DNA of 64,000 nucleotides, taken from contig JODI01000009.1 in NCBI GenBank assembly GCA_000720805.1, positions 90,065 to 154,064 of the forward strand, in the 5' to 3' direction. The translations under genes were made by a program, and so were the position numbers. The DNA is from Streptomyces violaceoruber (GTDB lineage: Bacteria; Actinomycetota; Actinomycetes; Streptomycetales; Streptomycetaceae). How positions within the stretch are numbered: the stretch's first letter is position 1; each line of letters begins with the position of its first letter. Positions 1 through 7,895 of the stretch are shown piece by piece. The notes beneath the pieces are model-generated. The model saw nothing but the letters and a program-made list of their open reading frames with translations. It did no database searches and was not told the origin of the DNA.

Positions 1-511
1 GGTCGAGGCCCGTCGTGGGCTCGTCCAGGAAGAGGACGGACGGCCTCGCCACCAGGCAGGCCGCCAGGTCGAGGCGGCGCCGCATACCGCCCGAGTACGT
101 GCGCGCCGGGCGGTCGGCGGCACCGGTCAGCTCGAACCGGTCGAGCAACTCGGCGGCCCGAGCGCGCGCGGCACCCCGGCCCAGGTGGGTCAACGTGCCG
201 ATGAGGACGAGGTTCTCCCGTCCGGTGAGCATGTCGTCCACCGCCGCGTACTGTCCGGCGAGCCCGATGCGCCGCCGTACCTCGGCCGGTTGACGCACCA
301 CGTCGTAGCCGGCGACCCGGGCCCGGCCGCCGTCCGGTCGGAGCAGGGTCGAGAGCATTCTGACGGTGGTCGTCTTGCCCGCCCCGTTCGGACCGAGCAA
401 GCCGAGCACGGTTCCCGACGGCACCGCCAGGTCGACTCCGCCCAGCGCTTGCCGTCCCTCGTACCGCTTGCACAGGCCCTCGGCCTCGATCGCCCATTCC
501 ACCGTCGCCAC
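1..511 (-). CDS. ABC transporter ATP-binding protein, drug-export type (partial, 3' end outside window)
   Basis: The leftward frame gives a nucleotide-binding domain that couples ATP hydrolysis to export, most like the DrrA/antibiotic-resistance family. Visible motifs are Walker [11 protein letters not shown] near residue 40, the signature [10 protein letters not shown], and Walker [12 protein letters not shown] just before the edge. I chose the GTG at 511 because GGAGGA lies 6 nt upstream; the frame then reads [19 protein letters not shown], a normal N-terminus. It is the last visible gene of the TDO-to-MbtH unit, so export of the cluster product or self-resistance is the natural inference. 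The membrane subunit is expected just to the left. The substrate cannot be told from sequence. Confidence 0.9.
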   Translation of the reverse strand, partial: MATVEWAIEAEGLCKRYEGRQALGGVDLAVPSGTVLGLLGPNGAGKTTTVRMLSTLLRPDGGRARVAGYDVVRQPAEVRRRIGLAGQYAAVDDMLTGRENLVLIGTLTHLGRGAARARAAELLDRFELTGAADRPARTYSGGMRRRLDLAACLVARPSVLFLDEPTTGLD

Positions 512-544
512 CGCTGCTCCTCCGCCCCGACTCGGCCGGGCTCG

Positions 545-766
545 TCAGGCGGCCGGAGCGTCGGCGGACGGGCCGCGCAGGCTGCGCGGGCGCAGGTCGG
601 TCCAGTGCTCCTCCACATACGCGAGCGCCTTGTCACGCGAGCTCTCGTCGAGGGCCACTGTCCAGCCTGCGGGGCGCTCCGCGAAGGCGGGCCACAGGGA
701 GTGCTGTCCCTCGTCGTTGACCAGCACGAGGAAGGTTCCGGCCGGGTCGTCAAAGGGGTTCGCCAC
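545..766 (-). CDS. MbtH-like protein (NRPS adenylation-domain chaperone)
   Basis: This 73-residue protein belongs to the MbtH family, small partners that bind adenylation domains and are often needed for their solubility or activity. Family marks seen are the N-terminal NPFDDP, the HSLWP segment, PAGWTV and the C-terminal W-x-DLRPRS. The GTG at 766 is chosen because it places NPFDD three residues from the start, as usual, with a GGAG-like site upstream; an in-frame ATG further upstream gives an atypical extension. It lies 142 nt downstream of the stand-alone adenylation gene and may serve that protein as well as the three A domains of the large synthetases. Confidence 0.93.
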   Translation of the reverse strand: MANPFDDPAGTFLVLVNDEGQHSLWPAFAERPAGWTVALDESSRDKALAYVEEHWTDLRPRSLRGPSADAPAA

Positions 767-908
767 GTCACACACTCCAGGTCGTGTCGGTTTCGATCGC
801 CGGTGGTCGTCCACCGGACTCATCGAGGATCTCGACCTGCGCTGACGAAACGCTGACTGCTCACTGATGTGCGCAGCGTGCGGCCTGCGGGTGAGCGGCC
901 GCTCCCGT

Positions 909-2459
909 TCAGGCGACGCGCGACCTCGTCGCCGCGACGTCACGCTTGCCGTTGGCGTTCACGACGATCTCCGGCACGGTGTGCACGGCCTCCGGCACCA
1001 GGGCCGAGGGCAGCACCGTCGTGAGCGCGGAGCGGACGGCGTCGGCCAGGCCGTCGGTGCCGCCCGCGGCGACAGGCCGTACGAACAGCTCCAGCGTGTC
1101 GATCGGACCGCGCACGACGTCGAACACCGCGTCGGCGACGCCCGGCACGGACAGCACGTGATGGCGCAGTTCCCCCAGTTCGATCCGGTGACCGTTGACC
1201 TTCAACTGGTCGTCCGCGCGCCCGAGGTAGAGCAGCGTGCCGTCGGGCCGCAGCTCCACCGTGTCGCCCGTGCGGTAGGCACGCCCGGCCGCCCCGCCGA
1301 GCTCGGCCTCGTCGATGAACCGCTCGCCCGACGGTTGCGGGCCCAGGTAGCCGGCCGCGACCGCGCGTCCGGCGATGACCAGTTCGCCCGGGCTGCCCTG
1401 CCCCACCGGACGCAGTTGGTCGTCCACGACGTACGCCCGGGTGTTCCACGCGGGTCGGCCGATCGGCACGGTCGGCGTCGCGGGCAGCGTCGCACGGTCG
1501 AAGGAGAACGCACAGCAGCCGATGGTGGTCTCGGTCGGACCGTAGTGGTTGACGAGCCGAACCCCGTCCAGGCGGTCGCCCAGGGAGGCGATGAGCGCCG
1601 GGTCGAGGCCTTCGCCGCCGAACATCAGCAGCCGCGTCACCCGGTCGTAGCGGGGCGGCTGCGCGAGGACGTCGAAGAAGCGGGCGTGCGAGGGAGTCAT
1701 CTTCACGAACGTGTACTTCTCCGGGCGCTCGCCGAACAGCGTCTTCTGGTCCCACAGCCCGGCGACGGTCACGACGGTGCGGCCCTGCGAGAGCGGCAGC
1801 CACAGCGACGTCATCGCCAGGTCGAAGCCGAGGCTGCCGAACAGGGGGCTGCCGGTCCCCTCGGAGCCCACCAACTCGCCGCACCAGGAGACGTAGTTGG
1901 CGAGCGAGGCGTGCGGCACCCGGACGCCTTTGGGAATGCCGGTCGAGCCGGAGGTGAACACGACGTACGCGATGTCCTCCGGGCCCGGCAGGGTGGCGCT
2001 CCGGTCGGGGGCGTCGACGTCCGGCAGGGCTGCGATGTCGATGAACGGTATGGATCGGGCGGCCACCGCCTCGGTCGCGTCGGGTCCCGAGTGCAGCAGC
2101 GCGGTGGGAGTGGCGCCGGCGAGTACGGCGGCGGTGCGCTCGCCGGGGTGCTCCGGGTCGATGGGCACATAGGCCGCGCCGAGCGCCATCACCGCGAGGG
2201 CTCCCGCGACGGTGTCCGGGGTCCGCGCGGCGATGAGGGCCACCCGGTCCCCCGCGACGACGCCGGCCTCGTCCAGGGCGGCGGCCACGACGAGGGCCCG
2301 TCGCCACAACTCCCGGTAGGTGAGGGCGCCGTGGGCCGACCGCACCGCCACGGCGTCGGGCCGGGCCCGGACGTGCCGTACGACCATGTGGACGACGGAC
2401 GCCTCCGCGACCGCGCGCACCGCGCCGGACACCGAGCTGGGGTGGGGTACATGGACCAT
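909..2459 (-). CDS. stand-alone NRPS adenylation domain, predicted aspartate-activating
   Basis: A 516-residue amino acid adenylation enzyme with no carrier domain. Core motifs run in order: [16 protein letters not shown] (A3), [11 protein letters not shown] (A4), NHYGPTETT (A5), YRTGD (A7), [18 protein letters not shown] (A8) and NANGKRD with the A10 lysine. Aligned by eye to PheA, the ten specificity positions read D-L-T-K-M-G-H-I-G-K, one residue away from the classical Asp code DLTKVGHIGK, so L-Asp is the best guess. The ATG at 2459 has AGGAG 8 nt upstream; an earlier in-frame start adds 39 unconvincing residues. It has no carrier in cis and must load a T domain elsewhere. It sits between the PPTase and MbtH genes. 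Confidence 0.9.
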   Translation of the reverse strand: MVHVPHPSSVSGAVRAVAEASVVHMVVRHVRARPDAVAVRSAHGALTYRELWRRALVVAAALDEAGVVAGDRVALIAARTPDTVAGALAVMALGAAYVPIDPEHPGERTAAVLAGATPTALLHSGPDATEAVAARSIPFIDIAALPDVDAPDRSATLPGPEDIAYVVFTSGSTGIPKGVRVPHASLANYVSWCGELVGSEGTGSPLFGSLGFDLAMTSLWLPLSQGRTVVTVAGLWDQKTLFGERPEKYTFVKMTPSHARFFDVLAQPPRYDRVTRLLMFGGEGLDPALIASLGDRLDGVRLVNHYGPTETTIGCCAFSFDRATLPATPTVPIGRPAWNTRAYVVDDQLRPVGQGSPGELVIAGRAVAAGYLGPQPSGERFIDEAELGGAAGRAYRTGDTVELRPDGTLLYLGRADDQLKVNGHRIELGELRHHVLSVPGVADAVFDVVRGPIDTLELFVRPVAAGGTDGLADAVRSALTTVLPSALVPEAVHTVPEIVVNANGKRDVAATRSRVA

Positions 2460-2579
2460 GGCGGGGACTCCTGCGTGCGGACGGGTCAAGGACAGCGGCG
2501 CGGACTTCCGGACGATCGCCAGCGTAGGAACACGCGGCCGCCCGGACCACGCTCTTAAGCCCCCGCCGAAACTCACCGG
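2460..2579 (-). promoter_or_regulatory. probable promoter region of the A-domain/MbtH/ABC unit
   Basis: A 120-nt gap in an otherwise overlapping leftward operon. It contains an A/T-rich core, TTAAGC at 2555-2560 followed by CCCCGCCGAAAC, resembling a motif upstream of the long leftward operon at 29281 (see findings). A Shine-Dalgarno AGGAG precedes the ATG at 2459. No clear -35/-10 pair was found, so promoter function is inferred from position and the shared motif. Confidence 0.35.
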
Positions 2580-3227
2580 TCAGCCGTCGAAGGCGACGGC
2601 CAGGAGAATCCCGTCCCTCGCGAGCCAGCGGCCGGTGAAATCACGCCGGTACGGGGCCAGGACGGCGGCCCGGAAGGTGTGTTCGGTCGGGTCGAACTCC
2701 ACCGACACGTCCCGGAAGGTCAGTTCGGTCCCGGTGTCCGGGAACCACGCCTTGTAGACCGCTTCCTTCGCGCAGAACAACAGCCGGTCCCAGCAGGCGA
2801 GTCGGGAGTACGACGCCTCCAGCGCCGCGAGCCGTTCGCGTTCCCCGGGTAGCGAGACCGTGCCGAGAACACCCTCGCTCAACGGGCGCCAGGGCTCCGC
2901 GTCCACGCCCAGTGCGCGCACGTCGTACTGCCGCGCCACGACGGCAGCCCGGTATCCCCGGCAGTGCGTCATGCTCCCCACCACGCCCTCGGGCCAGCGC
3001 GGCACCCCCCGCACGTCCGGTATCAGGGGCACGGGGACGTGGCCGAGCTCGGACAGGGCGCGGCGGGCGCAGTGCCGGACCGTGGTGAACTCGCGGCGTC
3101 GCCCCTCGCTCACCCCGGCGACCGCCGCCCGCTCCTCGGGGTACAGGGCGTCGTCCGCCGCGTCGGAGCGGGCCTCGGCCCCGGCGACGTAGGACGGCAA
3201 CAGCCGCTCGATCAACGACCGTTGCAC
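2580..3227 (-). CDS. 4'-phosphopantetheinyl transferase, Sfp/EntD type
   Basis: A 215-residue enzyme that transfers phosphopantetheine from CoA to the serine of carrier domains, activating the T/ACP domains of this cluster. Diagnostic motifs are GVDAEPW (Mg-binding Asp and Glu) and FCAKEAVYKAW (the WxxKEAxxK family motif), preceded by VGSMTHCRGYRA, the SxTH segment of EntD-like enzymes. The length is typical. The GTG at 3227 overlaps the end of the upstream formamidase gene by 16 nt, indicating translational coupling; no strong Shine-Dalgarno is seen. A dedicated PPTase inside the cluster fits the number of carriers: four in the synthetases plus the free ACP. Confidence 0.93.
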   Translation of the reverse strand: MQRSLIERLLPSYVAGAEARSDAADDALYPEERAAVAGVSEGRRREFTTVRHCARRALSELGHVPVPLIPDVRGVPRWPEGVVGSMTHCRGYRAAVVARQYDVRALGVDAEPWRPLSEGVLGTVSLPGERERLAALEASYSRLACWDRLLFCAKEAVYKAWFPDTGTELTFRDVSVEFDPTEHTFRAAVLAPYRRDFTGRWLARDGILLAVAFDG

Positions 3228-4063
3228 AGGATGCCCAGCACCGCGGCGCCCAGCACGGTGTCCGGGTCCGCGAGGTCGAAGGGCAGGTCGAAGTGGTGGC
3301 GTCCGGGTACGACGAGATCGGTCACCTCGGTGCCGCCCTCTCGGGCGGCACCGACGAACTGGTGGTGCTGGGCGGTGAACGCATCCGTCTCGTCCTCGCC
3401 CAGGGCGACGACGAGCCGGGGCAGCCGCGTGGGCATGCGGTGCAGCGGGCTGCAGTCGCGGGCCTCGTCGGCGTCCATGCCGAGGGCGTCGTTGACGTAG
3501 GTGTGCCGCAGGGGCTCCAGGTCGTAGACACCACTGATCAGCGTCGCGGAGGTGATCGTTCCGGAGGCGTGAAGGCCGTCGGCGTCGAGGAGTGCGCTCA
3601 CGACGAGGTGGGCCCCGGCGGAGTGACCGCCGAGGTGAACGGCCTGGGGTGCTATGGGCAGGGGGGACCGGCCGGTGCAGATGCGGCGCAGTGAGTCGCT
3701 GACGGCCGCGGTGATGGCACGCAGGCTGTGGCGTGGGGCCAGGCCGTAGCCGAGCGCTGCGAAGGAGATGCCGGCGGCCAGGAAGTCGCGTGCGGCGAAG
3801 GCTGCTTCGGACTTGCTGAGCTCCTGCCAGTAGCCACCGTGCACGAACACGAACAGCGGGGCGTGCGGGTCGGGCGCCGGAAACAGGTCGAGCCGCTGCT
3901 CGGGCAGGGGGCCGCAGGGGACGTCCAGGTGGACGGGGAGATCGGCGCGGGCGCGGGCGCTGTCAGTTGCGTACCGCGCGAGGTGGACGTCGAGGTCGGT
4001 GACGCGCGAGCTGGGCGAGTACTCCCGGTCGAGGCCGGTGCGCGCCGTGTCGGGCGCGGTCAC
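3212..4063 (-). CDS. kynurenine formamidase-like alpha/beta hydrolase
   Basis: A 283-residue alpha/beta hydrolase. The oxyanion-hole motif HGGYW near residue 110, the nucleophile segment GGHSAGAHL and a C-terminal GRHHFDLPF (catalytic His) match the KynB/arylformamidase group that hydrolyses N-formylkynurenine to kynurenine and formate. The GTG start at 4063 overlaps the TDO stop as GTGA. That coupling, and TDO making exactly this substrate, is the main support for the specific function; from sequence alone it could be another carboxylesterase. In the same frame the open reading frame extends upstream, but that stretch is antisense-frame noise over the TDO gene. Confidence 0.82.
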   Translation of the reverse strand: MTAPDTARTGLDREYSPSSRVTDLDVHLARYATDSARARADLPVHLDVPCGPLPEQRLDLFPAPDPHAPLFVFVHGGYWQELSKSEAAFAARDFLAAGISFAALGYGLAPRHSLRAITAAVSDSLRRICTGRSPLPIAPQAVHLGGHSAGAHLVVSALLDADGLHASGTITSATLISGVYDLEPLRHTYVNDALGMDADEARDCSPLHRMPTRLPRLVVALGEDETDAFTAQHHQFVGAAREGGTEVTDLVVPGRHHFDLPFDLADPDTVLGAAVLGILCNGR

Positions 4064-4752
4064 GGCAGTGGGGTCCAGACCTCGGGCAGCATCCGGCGCA
4101 GGGCGGCACGCCACAGATAACCGGCGCCCTCGGATCCCGCGGTGCCCACGGCCGTGCCGAGGAAGCGCTCGGCAAGCACGGCGTGCCGGGCTCGCCAGAC
4201 GGCCGCGGCGTCGTCGAACTCGAGGAGGGCGAGCCGCACCCGCTCGGCGGCCGCCCGGTCCGCGCACGTGTCGACGAAGTGCCGGTAGGCCTCTGTCACC
4301 GTCCGTTCCGCGAGCCGCGCTTCGAGCCGGGCGCGGTCTTCCTCGGTGAAGCCGCCCGTCGTCAGGTAGCGGGAGTCGCGCAGGCCGCAGAGGAACTCGA
4401 TCTCTCGGAACTGCGCGGACTGGAAACCGCTGGCGTCGCCCAGGGCGGCCCTGATGCCCTCGAACGCGGCCGGGGTCAACGTCGCGAGCCCGTCGAAGTG
4501 CCGGGTCAGCGTGGCCATCAGCCGCGGCAACGGGGCCGCCCTGCGCACGGCCTTGTCCGCGTCGCCCGTGTCCAGGGCCGCGCGTATCTCCTCCAGATGG
4601 CGCAGGGCGACGGCGAAGAGGATCTCGCAGGACTGGTGTGTGGCCAGGAAGAGGACGTGGTCCACATCGTCGTCGTGGACACGGGCGGTCCGCAACAGCT
4701 CGTCGAGCCGAAGCACTTGGCCGTAGGGCGGGGCGGCGGTCTCGGCAATCAC
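4060..4752 (-). CDS. tryptophan 2,3-dioxygenase
   Basis: A heme enzyme that oxidises L-tryptophan to N-formylkynurenine. Family marks are PPYGQVLRLDELL at the N-terminus, the distal-His segment FLATHQSCEILF, GFQSAQFREIEFL for substrate binding, and the C-terminal W-RARHAVLAERFLG with the heme-ligand His followed by GTAGSEGAGYL. At 230 residues from the GTG at 4752 (GAAGG 5 nt upstream) it is shorter than many family members (about 260-280), but all key blocks are present. It begins the leftward unit with the formamidase, giving Trp to kynurenine. No kynureninase or kynurenine 3-monooxygenase is visible, so kynurenine itself is a likely building block (inference). Confidence 0.9.
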   Translation of the reverse strand: MIAETAAPPYGQVLRLDELLRTARVHDDDVDHVLFLATHQSCEILFAVALRHLEEIRAALDTGDADKAVRRAAPLPRLMATLTRHFDGLATLTPAAFEGIRAALGDASGFQSAQFREIEFLCGLRDSRYLTTGGFTEEDRARLEARLAERTVTEAYRHFVDTCADRAAAERVRLALLEFDDAAAVWRARHAVLAERFLGTAVGTAGSEGAGYLWRAALRRMLPEVWTPLP

Positions 4753-5001
4753 GGGGGCCTTCTTCCTCGCGTACGGAAGCCGAAAAGGAGCGTCCCCGTG
4801 AGCGTGCCACTCGACGCCGGACGGATCACCGTGATCAAGCGGAGCCTTAAAAGGCCACCTCCGGCCCCACGTGAATTCTTCATCTCGCAGTGATGACACC
4901 GGCACTGTGCGCAGCGAGGCCGACTTCGCAGAATCTTCAACGGAGCAGCACACAGCACCACGAGGAACAGAACCACACACCACACCACCAAGGGATGAGA
5001 C
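4753..5001. promoter_or_regulatory. divergent intergenic region between TDO operon and precursor/YcaO operon
   Basis: About 250 nt with start codons pointing outward on both sides, so it must carry promoters for both units. CCTTAAAAGG lies at 4845-4854, about 93 nt from the TDO start, the same distance as the TTAAGC element from the A-domain start at 2459. The right side is unusually A/C-rich, with repeated ACCACACACC-like runs just before the GGGA Shine-Dalgarno at 5002. No convincing -35/-10 pair or operator was identified. Confidence 0.4.
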
Positions 5002-5190
5002 ATGAATCTGCTTTCCTCCGGCATTCAGCTGAATGCCGACGGCGCCGTTCCCGCCCGCCCGGCCCGGTCCGCCCTCGTGATCGAGGAGCTCGACTCGGTG
5101 GCGGACCACATGGTCGCGCTCTCCACGTTCTGCATCCAGGCCGAGAGCGCTGTCCCGGCCGCGCGGGGGGCTTGGCGGCTCGGCGCGTGA
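5002..5190 (+). CDS. putative ribosomal precursor peptide for the adjacent azoline cyclodehydratase
   Basis: A 62-residue peptide with GGGA 6 nt before its ATG; its TGA overlaps the cyclodehydratase GTG as GTGA, so the two are coupled. The N-terminal half, with LVIEELDSVADHMVAL, is acidic and leader-like. The C-terminal half contains STFCIQAES, one Cys plus nearby Ser/Thr that could be cyclised, and ends AARGAWRLGA with a single Trp. It has only one Cys, no Cys/Ser-rich core and no obvious cleavage site, so it does not match a thiopeptide or goadsporin precursor I know. A substrate or scaffold role is inferred from position and size. Confidence 0.6.
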   Translation: MNLLSSGIQLNADGAVPARPARSALVIEELDSVADHMVALSTFCIQAESAVPAARGAWRLGA

Positions 5191-7568
5191 CCCCTTCCGA
5201 CGTACGGAAGGACGGGGCCCCCGTGCTCGCTGCGGGCGACCGAGTCCTGGTGGGTTTCAAGAGCCACCTCCGCCCCACGGTCCTGCCGGACGACGCGACG
5301 TACCTGGTGTCGCGCCGCGGCGTCACGGCACTGCACGGTCACCCGGCGGAGGTCCTGGTGCCGCTCCTGGACGGTACGCGCAGCCCGCATGCCGTGCTGC
5401 GCGAGGCCGCCCCAGCGCTCGGCATCGAGGACGCCGAGGCGGCGCTGCGTGCCCTGGACGGTGCGGGTCTGCTGCGGTTCGACGTCCCCGAACCGCCGCA
5501 CACGGACCCGGCCGCCGAGGCGTACTGGGACCTGATCGGCCTGGACGGTGGCCGAGCCGCGGCCACCGTCGCGGGCGCCACCGTCGCGGTCGAGGCGCTG
5601 CCCGGAGTGGCGGCGGATCCCGTGGCGCTGGCCTGTCGCGCCGAGGGGATCACCATCTCCCCGCCCGGCACCGACGCCGACCTGTCCCTCGTCCTGTGCG
5701 ACGACTATCTGTCACCCCAACTCGCCGCGGTGGACGCGGCACACCGCGCCGCAGGGAAGCCCTGGCTGCTCGCGAAGCTGTGCGGGGCGGACCCGTGGGT
5801 CGGTCCGGTGTTCCAACCGGACAACGGCCCCTGCTGGCACTGCCTTTCCGTACGGCTGCGCGGGCACCGCCACTCGGAGGTGCCGGTGCAGCGGGCCCTC
5901 GGGCTCGACGGGCCGCTCCCTCGCCCCGTCGCGTCCCTGGCCGCAGGACGCTCTCTCGCCATCGGCATCGCCGTCCTGGAGACGACGAAGTGGCTGGCCG
6001 GGGTGCGCGATCCGGAGCAGGGCCACATCCGCACGATGGACACGGTCCGTCTGCACACCGCCTCGCACCCGGTGAGCCGACGCCCGCAGTGTCCCGAGTG
6101 CGGGGACGCGGATCTGGTGGCCCGGCGGGTGCACGCCCCGTTCCGGCCGGCAACACGACTCAAGGCCGTCCTCGTCGGCGGCGGCCACCGGGCGCTGACG
6201 GCACAGCAGATGCTCCGCACGTACGGTCATCTGGTGAATCCGGTGACCGGTGTCGTGAAGGAGATCAGGCAGGCGCCTGGCTGCCCGGACTTCGTCACCT
6301 CCTACGTCTCCGGTCACAACCTGGCGATGGGGCCCGCGACGCTCGCCGGACTGCGCTCCGGACTGCGCGCGCTCAGCGGCGGCAAGGGCCTGAACGAGAC
6401 GGAGGCCCGCGCCAGCGCCCTGTGCGAGGCGGTGGAGCGTTACAGCGGAACCCGGCACGGTGACGAGCCGGTGGTACGGGACTCCTACCGCGGCCTCGGC
6501 TCAGCGGCCGTGCACCCGAACGACTGCCAGCTGTACGCGGACCGGCAGTACGCCCAGCGGGAGCTCTGGAACGCGACCCACTCCCGGTTCCAGCACGTCA
6601 GCGCACCCTTCGACGAGACACTGCCCACCGACTGGACCCCCGTCTGGTCCCTGACCCACAACACCCGGCGCCTGTTGCCCACTTCGATGCTGTACTTCGC
6701 GGGCACGGGAACGGGCACGAGCACGGGAACGGGAACGGGAACGGGAACGGGAACACGGACGGGGCCGGCGACCGGCGTCGAGAACAACCACGACGGCCTG
6801 TGGGCCGACTCGAACGGCAACGCCGCCGGCAGCAGCCCCGAGGACGCCCTCCTGCAGGGCTTCCTCGAACTGGTCGAGCGGGACGCGGTCGCCCTGTGGT
6901 GGTACAATCGCACCCGCCAGCCCTCGGTGGACCTGGACGCCTTCGACGAGTCCTACGTGGAGCGGCTGCGCCACGGATACCGGAGCGTCCACCGGGAGAT
7001 CTGGGTCCTCGACCTGACCTCGGACTTGGGGATCCCCGTCATGGTGGCGCTCTCCCGCCGCCTCGACAAGCCGGCCCAGGACGTCATCTTCGGTTTCGGC
7101 GCCCACTTCGACCCGCGGACGGCGCTGCGGCGCGCGCTCACCGAGATGGGGCAACTGCTTCCCGCGGTGTCCGACGTCCTGCCCGACGGGTCCGGGTACC
7201 GGATCGACGATCCCGAGCCGACGCGCTGGTGGCGGCACGCAACGGTCGCCAACCAGCCCTATCTGAGGCCGGATCCGCAGGTGGCGCCGCGCGGCCCCGA
7301 CCACTGGCCGACCCCGCACCGTCCCGACCTCCTCGACGACGTGCACGCGATCACCGAGCTGGCCCGCGCCACCGGTCTGGAACTCCTGGTCCTCGACCAG
7401 CAGCGTCCCGACCTGGGCCTGCCCGTGGTGAAGGTGATCGTGCCGGGCCTGCGGCACTTCTGGGCCCGGTTCGCGCCCGGCCGCCTGTTCGACGTCCCGG
7501 TGGCGCTCGGTCGTCTCCAGGAGCCGACCACGTACGAGAAGCTGAACCCGACACCACTCTTCGTCTGA
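5187..7568 (+). CDS. fused azoline cyclodehydratase (leader-binding/E1-like domain + YcaO domain)
   Basis: A 793-residue fusion of the two TOMM cyclodehydratase halves. The N-terminal part holds a winged-helix-like leader-recognition segment, an E1-like domain and two CxxC pairs (CWHC near residue 218, CPEC near 306) likely to bind zinc. The C-terminal half is a YcaO ATP-dependent domain: SGGKGLNETEARASALCEAVERYSG, the acidic segment ending FLELVERDA, and a Pro-containing tail NPTPLFV. The enzyme should turn Cys/Ser/Thr of a peptide into azolines. No FMN dehydrogenase for azole formation is nearby. A TG-repeat insert sits inside the YcaO domain near residues 505-523. The GTG at 5187 is chosen for its overlap with the peptide gene. 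Confidence 0.88.
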   Translation: MTPSDVRKDGAPVLAAGDRVLVGFKSHLRPTVLPDDATYLVSRRGVTALHGHPAEVLVPLLDGTRSPHAVLREAAPALGIEDAEAALRALDGAGLLRFDVPEPPHTDPAAEAYWDLIGLDGGRAAATVAGATVAVEALPGVAADPVALACRAEGITISPPGTDADLSLVLCDDYLSPQLAAVDAAHRAAGKPWLLAKLCGADPWVGPVFQPDNGPCWHCLSVRLRGHRHSEVPVQRALGLDGPLPRPVASLAAGRSLAIGIAVLETTKWLAGVRDPEQGHIRTMDTVRLHTASHPVSRRPQCPECGDADLVARRVHAPFRPATRLKAVLVGGGHRALTAQQMLRTYGHLVNPVTGVVKEIRQAPGCPDFVTSYVSGHNLAMGPATLAGLRSGLRALSGGKGLNETEARASALCEAVERYSGTRHGDEPVVRDSYRGLGSAAVHPNDCQLYADRQYAQRELWNATHSRFQHVSAPFDETLPTDWTPVWSLTHNTRRLLPTSMLYFAGTGTGTSTGTGTGTGTGTRTGPATGVENNHDGLWADSNGNAAGSSPEDALLQGFLELVERDAVALWWYNRTRQPSVDLDAFDESYVERLRHGYRSVHREIWVLDLTSDLGIPVMVALSRRLDKPAQDVIFGFGAHFDPRTALRRALTEMGQLLPAVSDVLPDGSGYRIDDPEPTRWWRHATVANQPYLRPDPQVAPRGPDHWPTPHRPDLLDDVHAITELARATGLELLVLDQQRPDLGLPVVKVIVPGLRHFWARFAPGRLFDVPVALGRLQEPTTYEKLNPTPLFV
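6701..6754 (+). repeat. hexanucleotide microsatellite (GGGAAC-type) inside the YcaO gene
   Basis: Nine consecutive 6-nt units, five of them perfect GGGAAC (6725-6754), preceded by GGGCAC/GGGAAC/GGGCAC/GAGCAC variants. In frame it encodes alternating Thr-Gly. Because the unit is a multiple of three, copy-number change would lengthen a surface loop rather than shift the frame. Confidence 0.92.
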
Positions 7569-7593
7569 CAGCGGCGGAACATCCTCACGGCCG

Positions 7594-7636
7594 CCGAAGG
7601 TCCCGTACCCGCTACTGCCGGGCACGGGACCTTCGG
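7594..7636. terminator. bidirectional intrinsic terminator between convergent cyclodehydratase and NRPS units
   Basis: Perfect 13-bp inverted repeat, CCGAAGGTCCCGT (7594-7606) and ACGGGACCTTCGG (7624-7636), with further CCCG/CGGG pairing in the loop. It lies 25 nt after the YcaO stop and beyond the end of the NRPS on the other strand, where transcription from both sides must stop. No long T-run follows, as is common in Streptomyces. Confidence 0.85.
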
Positions 7637-7889
7637 CATCGAAGCAGAGCGGACGCCGGTCCGCGTCCGGTGAACAGCCGCTCCGCCCTGTCCGCGCGCC
7701 CGATCGCCAGGTCGGTGTGCCGAGCTTGGCGTACCGCTCCTGCGTCCCGTCCAGCTGCCGCGACTCCGCCGGAATGTCGCCGCCCGCCCAGGGCGGCAGC
7801 AGTACCGAGGAGTGCATCAGGATGCGCCGGGACGCGGCCCTGTCCGCTCCCCCGCCCACCGCCGCCGCGCCCGCGCCCGCCACTCGCAG
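7637..7889 (-). pseudogene. possible short or frameshifted remnant ORF downstream of the C-A-T-C NRPS
   Basis: About 250 nt between the terminator and the NRPS stop. On the minus strand a coding-like stretch with GC-rich third positions reads ILMHSSVLLPPWAGGD then ERYAKLG; near 7720 the coding-like pattern moves to another frame, reading HTDLAIGRADRAERLFTG, and stops in the terminator arm. A GTG follows the NRPS stop closely. I recognise no family. It may be a decayed tail gene of the operon, a small protein with a real or sequencing frameshift, or chance. Confidence 0.25.
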
Positions 7890-7895
7890 CAGCCG

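Noticed and set aside
4064..4810. Upstream extension of the formamidase ORF to 4810
   Set aside because: That part lies over the TDO gene in another frame, with Arg/Pro/Gly-rich noise; the true start is the GTG overlapping the TDO stop.
4890..5186. Longer start for the YcaO fusion at 4890
   Set aside because: It would run through the precursor peptide in another frame; the GTGA-coupled GTG at 5187 is more plausible.
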